From: Acidimicrobiia bacterium
GTDB lineage: Bacteria > Actinomycetota > Acidimicrobiia > Spongiisociales > ZC4RG35
Direction: 5' to 3'
Length of the DNA stretch: 48,042 nt
Assembly: GCA_025922945.1 (NCBI GenBank)
Contig: JAICGW010000008.1
Coordinates: forward strand, 1-48,042
A model generated the notes under the pieces. The model saw only the letters and a list, made by a program, of their open reading frames with translations. It made no database searches and was not told where the DNA came from. Position numbers and translations under genes: made by a program. Of this stretch, positions 41,098 through 48,042 are shown piece after piece; the first letter of the stretch is position 1, and each line of letters opens with the position of its first letter.

Positions 41098-44012
41098 AGC
41101 GAGCTTTTCTCTTGTTGCTCGGCGCCGGCTTGGTGATGGCCTGCAACCAGCTCACGGTCAACACCACGTCAGTGATTTCGGATCCAACCAATCCCGCACC
41201 GGCCCGACCAGATCCGCACTTCTATCTCAACCTGATCTGGCATCAGCACCAGCCTCGCTATCCGCTGTTGGAAGACGGCACCGTCTCCCGACCCTGGGTG
41301 AGAGTCCATGCCACCAAGGACTACTACGACATGGCGGCTTTGGTCTCCGAGTACCCAAACGTCAAGGTCACCTTCAATCTGACACCGATCCTCCTGCTGC
41401 AACTAGAGGAGCTTGCGAGCGGAACCAAAGATGTTTATTGGACGATGACCGAAGTTCCAGCTGAGGAACTCACGGACGAGGAAGTGGCTTTTATCACCGC
41501 CCGGTTCTTCGACGTCAATCCCCAGATCATCCGGCGGTTTCCCCGCTTTGCAGAGTTAACCGAGCGACGCGATTCGGGCGACCCGTGGACGAGTGAGGAG
41601 TTGCGCGACTTGCAAGTGCTTTTCAACCTCGCCTGGACCGATCCCAGCTTTCTCGCCGTCGAACCCTTGCTGACGCTGGTCGAAAAGGGTCGTGACTTCA
41701 GCGAAGAAGACAAGGCCGTGGTACTCGCCGAGCACGAGCGGATCATCGGCGAGGTGATCCCCCTCCATGCCCGACTTTGGGGGGAGGGGCAGATCGAGGT
41801 AATCACCACCCCGTTGGCCCATCCCATCCTGCCGTTGATCTCCGATGTCGCTCTCGCCACCGTCGGCGACCCGGCCGCCCTGATGCCGGCCAATCGCTTC
41901 ATGGAGATTCCCGATGCCGATCAGCAGGTCATCCGCGGACTCGACGAAGCCGAGCGTCTCCTCGGTCGTCGTCCGGTCGGGATGTGGCCCGGTGAGGGAT
42001 CGGTGGCACAGCTGGTGATGTCGCTCTTCTCGAAGAACGGGGTGCAGTGGGTGGCGACGGGGGAAGAAGTCCTGGCTAAGACCTTGGGGATTGGATCCTT
42101 CACGCGCAACGAGAACGATCTGGTCATGGAGGCCGATCAGCTCTACCGCCCCTATGCGGCCCAACTCAATCGCAACGACCCGGTACCGATGTTCTTTCGC
42201 GACGGGCTTCTCTCCGATCTGATCGGCTTCGAGTATTCGGGTACCGAGGCCAACGCCGCCGCCGACGATTTCATGGGACGTCTGCGAGCGATTCGCGATT
42301 CTCTGGATGTCGAAGCCGCCTTCGCGGCGCGGCGACCATACGTGATATCGGTCATCCTCGACGGCGAGAACGCCTGGGAGTCCTATCCCAACGATGGCAT
42401 CGATTTTCTGCGGGCTTTGTACGAGCGACTGAACGGTGCGGATTGGATTTCGACTATCACCCCCACCGATTACCTGGCCCGTTTCCCCGCGGTCGAGCCC
42501 GCGCCCGAGATCTGGCCGGGTGCCTGGTTCCAACCCAACTTCGCCACTTGGATCGGCGAGGAAGAAGAGTCGACCGCTTGGGATTACCTCTATCAAGTGC
42601 GAGAAGACCTCGCCACCGAAGAGGACAACCCCAACTACGACGCCGCCTATCGGCAGATGCTCTTCGCCGAAGGCTCGGACTGGTTCTGGTGGTACGGGGC
42701 CGACCAGGAATCGGGCGACGACGGCTACTTCGATACCGCTTACCGCGATCTCCTCGGCACTGTTTACGACGAACTCGGGCTCGACCGCCCGGCGTTCCTC
42801 CAGGTGCCGATCATTCCGGAGCGGCCGGTCGCCACCCTCACTCCCACCGAGCTGCGGACGGTCTCCATCGATGGCAGCCCCGACGATTGGGTGGATGCCC
42901 CCTCCGACGGGGTCTTCTCGGTTCAATTCGACAAGAGCTATCTCTATTTGCGCGGGCCCGCCGGCACCGTTTACTTGGGGGCGCCGCGGGGACAAAAATC
43001 GGCGGTCACAGCCGAAGGCGCTCCCCTGGGATTTGGGGCTACCACCGTCATCTCTCTCGGTCCCACCTGCGGGGTCGGACCCGTTCTCTCCGAGTTCACC
43101 CCCATCGATTGCCGGGCGATCGCAGACGATGTCGAGGCGGCGATTCCGCTCCTCGCCTTCGGGGCCCTGGCACCGGGCGATCTACTCGTTCTCAAACACG
43201 ATGACGGCGCCGGGACTCTCTATCCCTCTGGTCCGCTGGCACTTCAGGTCCCCGATATCTCCAATGTGGCGGTATTCCTGGAGGTGGTCGACCCTCGGGG
43301 TGACGACCACGGGCCGGGGGCGTACACGTATCCCACCGATGCAGTATTCACGGCCGGCAGCTACGACCTTGAGCAGTTCAAAGTCGGGACAGAAGGCGAC
43401 CAGCTGGTTCTCGACCTCGACGTGGTCGCTCCCATCCAGAACCCCTGGGGCTCGCCCCGCAACCTCTCGATCCAAACCTTCGATATCTATATCGATACCG
43501 ACCCCGGCACTGACAACGGCGAGCGTCGCCTGATCGACGGCCGCAATGCCTCCGTTGCGGAGGGAACCGGGTGGGAGTTCGGCATCACCATCGAGGGTTG
43601 GGAGCCGGCCATCTATGTGGCTGGCGCCGAAGGCACCGTCGAGGAAACCAGACCCTCATTTGACATAGCTGTTTTCGGAGACAAGGGGCGAGTGGTGGCG
43701 CGGATTCCACTTTCGACTTTCGGACCGGGCGACCCCGCCACCTGGGCCTACGGGGCGGTGGTGTTGAGCCAGGAAGGCTTCCCGTCCTCTGGAGTTCGCC
43801 GGGTGCGCGACGTCGAAGCCTCGGCCCAACAGTTTCGGCTCGGCGGTGGCCCCGCCGACGCCAACCACACTCGGATCATCGACGTCGCCACGTCCACGGA
43901 GGGAGAACAGGAGCAACTGCTCTCCGATTATCCCGGCGCCCCCTCCCTCGACGGTCTCTCGGCCAACGACTTCGGCGTCATCCCCCTACTGCGAACCCAG
44001 GGTTCGCAGTAG
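41094..44012 (+). CDS. Secreted GH57 glycoside hydrolase lipoprotein (amylopullulanase-like)
   Basis: 972 residues. The lipoprotein signal has lipobox VMAC with Cys17. The GH57 domain shows LIWHQHQPRYP (His50, His52), MWPGEGSVAQ (candidate nucleophile Glu301) and ILDGENAWESYPNDG (candidate acid Asp423). After about residue 580 come beta-rich regions (SIDGSPDDWVDAP...; FKVGTEGDQLVLDLDVVAPIQNPWGSPRNLSIQTFDIYID) resembling the glucodextranase C-terminal binding module. It probably cleaves starch or pullulan at the cell surface and feeds the transporter. The ATG overlaps the GH13 stop (ATGA). Confidence 0.93.
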   Translation: MKRAFLLLLGAGLVMACNQLTVNTTSVISDPTNPAPARPDPHFYLNLIWHQHQPRYPLLEDGTVSRPWVRVHATKDYYDMAALVSEYPNVKVTFNLTPILLLQLEELASGTKDVYWTMTEVPAEELTDEEVAFITARFFDVNPQIIRRFPRFAELTERRDSGDPWTSEELRDLQVLFNLAWTDPSFLAVEPLLTLVEKGRDFSEEDKAVVLAEHERIIGEVIPLHARLWGEGQIEVITTPLAHPILPLISDVALATVGDPAALMPANRFMEIPDADQQVIRGLDEAERLLGRRPVGMWPGEGSVAQLVMSLFSKNGVQWVATGEEVLAKTLGIGSFTRNENDLVMEADQLYRPYAAQLNRNDPVPMFFRDGLLSDLIGFEYSGTEANAAADDFMGRLRAIRDSLDVEAAFAARRPYVISVILDGENAWESYPNDGIDFLRALYERLNGADWISTITPTDYLARFPAVEPAPEIWPGAWFQPNFATWIGEEEESTAWDYLYQVREDLATEEDNPNYDAAYRQMLFAEGSDWFWWYGADQESGDDGYFDTAYRDLLGTVYDELGLDRPAFLQVPIIPERPVATLTPTELRTVSIDGSPDDWVDAPSDGVFSVQFDKSYLYLRGPAGTVYLGAPRGQKSAVTAEGAPLGFGATTVISLGPTCGVGPVLSEFTPIDCRAIADDVEAAIPLLAFGALAPGDLLVLKHDDGAGTLYPSGPLALQVPDISNVAVFLEVVDPRGDDHGPGAYTYPTDAVFTAGSYDLEQFKVGTEGDQLVLDLDVVAPIQNPWGSPRNLSIQTFDIYIDTDPGTDNGERRLIDGRNASVAEGTGWEFGITIEGWEPAIYVAGAEGTVEETRPSFDIAVFGDKGRVVARIPLSTFGPGDPATWAYGAVVLSQEGFPSSGVRRVRDVEASAQQFRLGGGPADANHTRIIDVATSTEGEQEQLLSDYPGAPSLDGLSANDFGVIPLLRTQGSQ

Positions 44013-44042
44013 GGCTGTACCTATCTGCCAGCCCAGAGAACG
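43984..44042. repeat. Dispersed two-hairpin repeat, copy B, acting as convergent terminator
   Basis: CCCTACTGCGAACCC and GGGTTCGCAGTAGGG pair perfectly over 15 bp with one base between; this hairpin contains the GH57 stop codon. GGCTG...CAGCC forms a second hairpin. The unit matches copy A at 29079-29132 closely. Here it lies between convergent genes, where it could terminate both. Confidence 0.6.
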
Positions 44043-44051
44043 GTCGACGAA

Positions 44052-44735
44052 TCAGAAGGCGAGGTTCATGGCCGAGGTGAGAAACCGCATGTAGGGGACC
44101 GAGGCCTTGGCCAGGGCGGCGTACTCGGTGAGGAACCCCTCCGACGTGACCATCCGGTCGGGCAGCCGGGCGCCGGCGATGAAATCCTTTCGCTTCAGAT
44201 CCTCCACCCACGGATGCTCGGGATCGAACCCCTGCGGAGGTCTCTGGAGCGACTCGCCATCGAGAGTGAAGCGACTGAGAAACGCCTTGCCGTGGGCGGC
44301 TCTTTTCCAACCAGCGGGGTCATCGACTATCGCCTGGCGAATCTGGCGGGCCACAGGTGCCTCCGGCCGCCAGAGGCCGACACCGGCGTAGGAATTGGCC
44401 GGTTCGAGGTGGAGGTAGAAGCCGGGAGCGTGGATGTCGGAGCCCGCTTCGTGAAAGAAGCGGATCCCGACGTTGGTCTTGTAGGGCGTCTTGTCCTTCG
44501 AAAATCGAATGTCGCGATACGGGCGCAAAAGCGAGCCGCCCTGGACTCGAGGGTCGGCTTCGAAGTGCGATGAAATCTTGCGGAGCCGGGGCGCGAAGTC
44601 AGATATGAAGGCCAGGGCGGGCTCCTGTACCAAGTCGATGTACCGCTCCTTGTTGGCCGCAAACCAGTCACGCTCGTTGTTGGCGGCCAACTCGCGCAAG
44701 AACTTGAAGCTGCCGGGGGTGAAGTAGGTAGGCAT
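44052..44735 (-). CDS. DUF2461 family protein
   Basis: A 227-residue soluble protein matching the DUF2461/TIGR02453 family: FTPGSFKFLRELAANNERDWFAANKERY at the start, RPYRDIRFSKDKTPYKTNVGI and GFYLHLEP in the middle. No activity is established for the family. A TATAAG hexamer ends 5 nt before the ATG, so a short or absent leader is likely. It is convergent with the GH57 gene. Confidence 0.92.
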   Translation of the reverse strand: MPTYFTPGSFKFLRELAANNERDWFAANKERYIDLVQEPALAFISDFAPRLRKISSHFEADPRVQGGSLLRPYRDIRFSKDKTPYKTNVGIRFFHEAGSDIHAPGFYLHLEPANSYAGVGLWRPEAPVARQIRQAIVDDPAGWKRAAHGKAFLSRFTLDGESLQRPPQGFDPEHPWVEDLKRKDFIAGARLPDRMVTSEGFLTEYAALAKASVPYMRFLTSAMNLAF

Positions 44736-44784
44736 GACTTCTTATACCTTCGGCCGACTTTGAAAGGAAGGGGTTCGGCTGTTT

Positions 44785-44836
44785 CCTCCCCCCGGCGAGC
44801 GCAGAGAGCTTTGGGGGAGGTGGCGCCGCAGGCGCC
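44785..44836. repeat. GC-rich double hairpin between DUF2461 and LigB genes
   Basis: CCTCCCCC (44785-44792) pairs with GGGGGAGG (44813-44820), followed at once by GGCGCC-GCA-GGCGCC (44822-44836). It lies just past the LigB stop and may terminate it. Its composition resembles extragenic repeats dispersed in actinobacterial genomes. Confidence 0.5.
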
Positions 44837-44843
44837 GGAGGGG

Positions 44844-46358
44844 CTAGCCGAGCAGAGCTCGAAGAGTCTGGATGGTGTCGGCTTCTTCGGGCCTCTTGTC
44901 CGACCGGTATCGCTTCACACGGGCGAACCGCAAGGCAACTCCACCGGGATAACGGGTCGATACCTGGACTCCGTCGATGGCCACCTCCACCACCTGCTCG
45001 GGCCGGAGGTGGACCGTCCATTGGTCGCGGTCGACAGCCAAGGTCGGAAAGTATTCGGTCTGCCAGGCGAGAATTTCGTCGGTCATCCCTTTGAAGGTCT
45101 TGCCCACCATGACGAACTCGCCGGTGGTGTCATCACGAGCGCCGAGGTGAATGTTCGAGAGGTACCCCGAGCGGCGCCCATGGCCCCACTCCGCCGCCAG
45201 CACCACCAGGTCATAGGTGTGAACCGGCTTGACCTTGCGCCAGGTCTTTCCTCTTCGCCCGGCCTCGTACCGCGAATCGAGGTCCTTGATCATGACTCCT
45301 TCCTGGCCGGCGGCCAAGGCCCCCTGAGCAAAGGATTCGGCGTCGGCCACCTCGGCGGTGGTGATGCGCGGGACCCGCCTTTCGCTCGGAACAATCTTTT
45401 CGAGGGTGACTAACCGCTCACGCAGTGGCACATCTATCAGATCGTTGCCGTCGAGGTGGAGGATGTCGAAGAAGAAGGGCACCACCGGAACCTCGGCGAA
45501 TGCTCGTTCCTCGGTCCCGAACCTGCTCATGGTTTCTTGGAAGGGTTGTGGGGTTCCGTCTGCCCGGAGTGCCATCGCCTCTCCATCGAGAACCACAGCG
45601 CCCACCTCCAGATCGACCGCCACCGCCACCACCTCCGGCATGCGGGCGGTGATGTCGTTGAGATTGCGCGTGTACACCGTCACCACTTCGCCCAGCCGGT
45701 GCACCTGGATCCGGGCACCGTCCAATTTCCACTCCACCGACGTCGGGCCTTTGATCGACTCGCTGATACTTGCTCCCGGCGAAGCCAGCATCGGCTGGAT
45801 GGGTGAAAGCACCCGCAGCCCGATCGTGAGCAGCCCCTCTTCTCCCTTGGTGGCGGCGACGCGGGCGACCTCGCCGAGGTCGGCTTGCAGCATCGAGGCT
45901 CGCCGGACCACCGCCGGAGGTATGGCGAACGCCCTCGCCACCGCCTCGGTGAGGATCCCGGCCAGTGCCCCTTGACGAACTTCGCCGGTCAGGGAACGAC
46001 GCAGAAAGTCCTGCTCGTCTCTGGTGGCGCGTTCGAAGAGCTCTCCCAGGAGTCGCGCCCGCCGTGCTTGCGATCCGGGACCGGTGGATTCCTGCAGCCG
46101 GTCGAAGTAGCCGTCAACTTCGGCGACGGTCAGCTTCGGATCCGCCGCCGGTTCCACCGAAGTTCCGAATGCCGAGGCATAGCCGATCCCGATACGTCCC
46201 TGACGGGGCTCGCCCCGCAGTAGCCCGAGGGCGGTCGGTAACTCATCCGGCCCGAGAGTTTGAAGAAGCGAGGCCAACCGGGCGGTCTTGGCGTTGCGAG
46301 AACTGGTTGTCGCCACTTCCGAAGATGCCGCGATCAGCTCTGCCAGCAGAGTGCTCAC
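44844..46358 (-). CDS. ligB: ATP-dependent DNA ligase, LigB type
   Basis: 504 residues. An N-terminal helical DNA-binding domain (1-190; LLGELFERATRDEQDFLRRSLTGEVRQGALAG) leads to a nucleotidyltransferase domain with Lys211 in EWKLDGARIQVHR, then VLDGEAMALRADG and GQEGVMIKDLDSRYEAGRRGKTWRKVKP, and an OB fold (QVVEVAIDGVQVSTRYPGGVALRFARVKRYRSDK). It seals DNA nicks with ATP. GTG 46358 is preferred: TATCGT lies 6 nt upstream. The longer GTG at 46376 adds six residues and has no such box. Confidence 0.94.
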   Translation of the reverse strand: MSTLLAELIAASSEVATTSSRNAKTARLASLLQTLGPDELPTALGLLRGEPRQGRIGIGYASAFGTSVEPAADPKLTVAEVDGYFDRLQESTGPGSQARRARLLGELFERATRDEQDFLRRSLTGEVRQGALAGILTEAVARAFAIPPAVVRRASMLQADLGEVARVAATKGEEGLLTIGLRVLSPIQPMLASPGASISESIKGPTSVEWKLDGARIQVHRLGEVVTVYTRNLNDITARMPEVVAVAVDLEVGAVVLDGEAMALRADGTPQPFQETMSRFGTEERAFAEVPVVPFFFDILHLDGNDLIDVPLRERLVTLEKIVPSERRVPRITTAEVADAESFAQGALAAGQEGVMIKDLDSRYEAGRRGKTWRKVKPVHTYDLVVLAAEWGHGRRSGYLSNIHLGARDDTTGEFVMVGKTFKGMTDEILAWQTEYFPTLAVDRDQWTVHLRPEQVVEVAIDGVQVSTRYPGGVALRFARVKRYRSDKRPEEADTIQTLRALLG

Positions 46359-46364
46359 GCTGGC

Positions 46365-46370
46365 ACGATA
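46365..46370 (-). promoter_or_regulatory. Leaderless -10 box (TATCGT) for ligB
   Basis: TATCGT on the minus strand ends 6 nt before the GTG at 46358, and this decides that start. Confidence 0.5.
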
Positions 46371-46379
46371 AGCCACGCC

Positions 46380-46385
46380 TAGCGT
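46380..46385 (+). promoter_or_regulatory. Leaderless -10 box (TAGCGT) for the SAM methyltransferase
   Basis: TAGCGT ends 6 nt before the GTG at 46392. It is part of a dyad GCCACGC-CTA-GCGTGGC (46372-46388) lying between the two divergent genes. Confidence 0.5.
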
Positions 46386-46391
46386 GGCGCC

Positions 46392-47144
46392 GTGAACGAT
46401 CCCGAAGCTCTTTGGTCCGCATTCCTCGCCTACCTAGAGCGAGCTCCGGCGGCCGGAATTCCTGCCGAGCTGTTCGCTGGGTTTCGCGACGAACTAATTC
46501 GAGAAGGAATGCCAGCCGATCGAGCAACGGAAGCGGTTTGGGGCATCGTGACCATGGCCGCAGACCGACGCGATTGGACGGCTCCCATGTTCGATCGCAT
46601 CTACGCGTCGCCCGAGCCCGGCTTTAGTACCCAACCCAGCGCATTCCTGGTCGAGGTGATCGAGGGACGAATCGCAGGGTCCGCTCTCGACATCGCCATG
46701 GGCCAGGGTCGCAACGCTCTCTACCTGGCATCACGTGGCTGGAAGGTGACCGGCTTCGATGTCTCACGGGAAGGGGTAACTGTGGCTCAGCGAGAAGCAG
46801 CCCGACGTGACTTGACTTTTGAAGCCCGCGTGGCTGCCCACGACGAGTTCGAATACGGTGCGGCCGCCTGGGATCTGATCGTGATGACCTACGCCCTGGT
46901 GCCGGTCACCGACGTTGATTTCGCCGCCACCCTGGTCAACTCGCTGCGACCGGAGGGCCTCATCGTCACCGAGTCCTTTGTTGCCGATCCCACTCGTCCA
47001 CCCCGCCCGGTCGAGATCGATCCTGATCGGCTACGCCGCGCCTATTCGGAGCTACGGATCCTGAAATTCGAAGACGAGACGACCACATCCGATTGGACTC
47101 ACGAACCCTCGCGGATTGTGCGGATGGCTGCCATTAAGGACTAG
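46392..47144 (+). CDS. Class I SAM-dependent methyltransferase
   Basis: 250 residues. An N-terminal helical segment of about 85 residues precedes a Rossmann methyltransferase: ALDIAMGQGRNALYLASRGWKVTGFDVS is motif I (a variant of the D-x-G-x-G-x-G loop with M for G) and motif II. WDLIVMTYALVPVTDVDF and LRPEGLIVTESF follow. The pattern is like tellurite-resistance/TehB-type enzymes. The substrate is unknown. Its stop overlaps the convergent lipoprotein gene by 4 nt. Confidence 0.87.
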   Translation: MNDPEALWSAFLAYLERAPAAGIPAELFAGFRDELIREGMPADRATEAVWGIVTMAADRRDWTAPMFDRIYASPEPGFSTQPSAFLVEVIEGRIAGSALDIAMGQGRNALYLASRGWKVTGFDVSREGVTVAQREAARRDLTFEARVAAHDEFEYGAAAWDLIVMTYALVPVTDVDFAATLVNSLRPEGLIVTESFVADPTRPPRPVEIDPDRLRRAYSELRILKFEDETTTSDWTHEPSRIVRMAAIKD

Positions 47145-48037
47145 GCGCCGCAACCCGCCGATAGGGCCGCCACGGTGCCGCGATCGTCGTCGATGTACTC
47201 CCAGGCGGTGGTGCCCGATCCCTCGTAGTAGTACCCGTCGATCACGATTTCCATCTTGTCGTCGCCGTTGAGATCGGCGATGGCGGTCACCGCGTGGAGA
47301 ACGACGTAGGCGTTGTCGGCCGCGCCCTGCGAAAACTCGATGACGAGCGTTGCCGGCTCGACATCAAGCATCTTGCGCATCAAAACCAGGCTGTAGGACT
47401 CGACATTTCCAAAGAGATCTTCCGGAATCCGGCGGACCACGAGCAGTTCCTCGTCGATCCCATCGCCCTCGAGGTCGAAGGTTAGATACTGCGCCACCCC
47501 GGGTTCAGGATCTGAGAGCCCGCGGCCGGCAATGAAAGCCACCGCTTCGTCAATGAGATCGGAAGGAGGCGTGCCATCGGAATTTGCGAGCCGAGGCACG
47601 ACGTTCCAGGTGGCCCCGGTGATGGCGATCGCTCCCGGCTGGGCATGGCCCACCGGCAACTTCGGATCCAGAGAGATCATCGGGGTCTGGCTCGGTTCGC
47701 AGATCCGGAGCGAGGAGCCGACGGCGGTACCCGCGACTCCGCTGAGATCGACCACCTGCTACTCCTCTCCTTCCTCTACCTCGAAGACTGCCTCGCCAGG
47801 TATCCACTGAGTGCCGTCGTGATACCCGAGCAATCCCGAGCTACTGACTACCAGGGGGAAGTCCGCTCTCGGGCCGGTTGTGGTGGTGGCCGGCGCATCT
47901 GTCGTGGTCGAACCGATCGTGGTGCTGGTGGGGGCAGTCGAAGCGGTGGTTGCGACCGCCATCGTCGAGGAGGTCGTGCTGGCGCTCTCCCCGCACGCAA
48001 CCAGAAGTAGCGAAAGAAGAAGGATCGAATGCTTCAT
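47141..48037 (-). pseudogene. Lipoprotein gene interrupted by one in-frame TAG
   Basis: From ATG 48037 the frame encodes a lipoprotein signal (lipobox LVAC, Cys15), a Ser/Thr-rich spacer and a folded start (FPLVVSSSGLLGYHDGTQW), then meets TAG at 47761-47759 after codon 92. The same frame continues for 205 codons (VVDLSGVAGTAVGSSL... YLTFDLEGDGIDEELLVV ... IADLNGDDKMEIVIDGYYYEG) to its stop at 47141, with two FG-GAP/VCBS-like acidic D-x-[ND]-x-D loops. Both parts fit one exported protein of about 298 residues. The context GAG-TAG-CAG suggests a point mutation such as CAG to TAG, or a base-call error; readthrough is less likely. A GTG at 47755 could restart only a fragment lacking the signal peptide. 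Confidence 0.65.
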
Positions 48038-48042
48038 CGAAA

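Noticed and set aside
41556-42995. A 479-codon open frame antisense to the GH57 gene
   Set aside because: It is a shadow of a GC-rich gene: the sense frame has full GH57 motifs, while the antisense product has no recognisable domain and low-complexity composition.
1-48042. CRISPR array, tRNA, rRNA, insertion sequence or prophage
   Set aside because: No regularly spaced repeats, cloverleaf-like intergenic segments, transposase or phage motifs were seen; the intergenic gaps are too short for most of these.

Overview
The window looks like chromosomal DNA of a GC-rich actinobacterium, most likely in or near Acidimicrobiia. That placement is inference from gene content, because there is no rRNA to anchor it. 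The supporting signs are a dnaK-grpE-dnaJ-hspR operon (HspR is the actinobacterial repressor), an F420-type LLM oxidoreductase domain, the trio of a LigD-type polymerase with LigC and LigB ligases, an ECF42-type sigma factor with a YCII partner, frequent TTG and GTG starts, and many starts that lack a ribosome binding site but sit 6-7 nt after a TANNNT -10 box (leaderless genes). I see no rRNA, tRNA, CRISPR array, insertion sequence or phage gene. Coding density is very high and no gene-free stretch reaches 300 bases.

Layout. 1-5.8 kb: a DoxX protein cut by the window edge, kynureninase, a NicO-type metal exporter divergent from a secreted DUF4331 protein and a TPR protein, then a small hypothetical gene. 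5.9-12.3 kb: the heat-shock block, with dnaK-grpE-dnaJ-hspR on the minus strand divergent from lon. 12.3-15 kb: an orphan DNA methyltransferase, a GNAT acetyltransferase, an AhpD-like carboxymuconolactone decarboxylase gene with an in-frame TGA at a redox cysteine position (candidate selenoprotein), and a NUDIX hydrolase. 15-19 kb: YCII protein and ECF42 sigma factor, CHAD protein, and a P-loop kinase fused to an LLM oxidoreductase. 19-25 kb: a membrane protein, O6-alkylguanine-DNA alkyltransferase coupled to an ECF sigma factor, and two coupled MFS exporters. 25-30.7 kb: VOC protein, EamA permease, a DLH-like protein, MOSC protein coupled to a class V aminotransferase, and a DHA2 efflux pump.

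30.7-35.3 kb: LigD-type polymerase, site-2 protease, LigC-type ligase, YihY/BrkB membrane protein and a hypothetical gene. 35.4-44 kb: a tightly coupled maltodextrin operon (lipoprotein binding protein, two permeases, cytoplasmic GH13 enzyme, exported GH57 lipoprotein) with no ATPase gene. 44-48 kb: DUF2461 protein, LigB ligase, a SAM methyltransferase and a lipoprotein gene broken by one in-frame TAG.

The most notable items are the candidate selenocysteine AhpD-like gene with a SECIS-like hairpin at the right distance, the consistent leaderless promoter layout, direct-repeat HspR-like half-sites between dnaK and lon, a MOSC/class V aminotransferase pair resembling a split molybdenum-cofactor sulfurase, the kinase-LLM fusion beside a CHAD protein, the sigma factor coupled to a DNA-repair alkyltransferase, and a two-hairpin element present in two copies.
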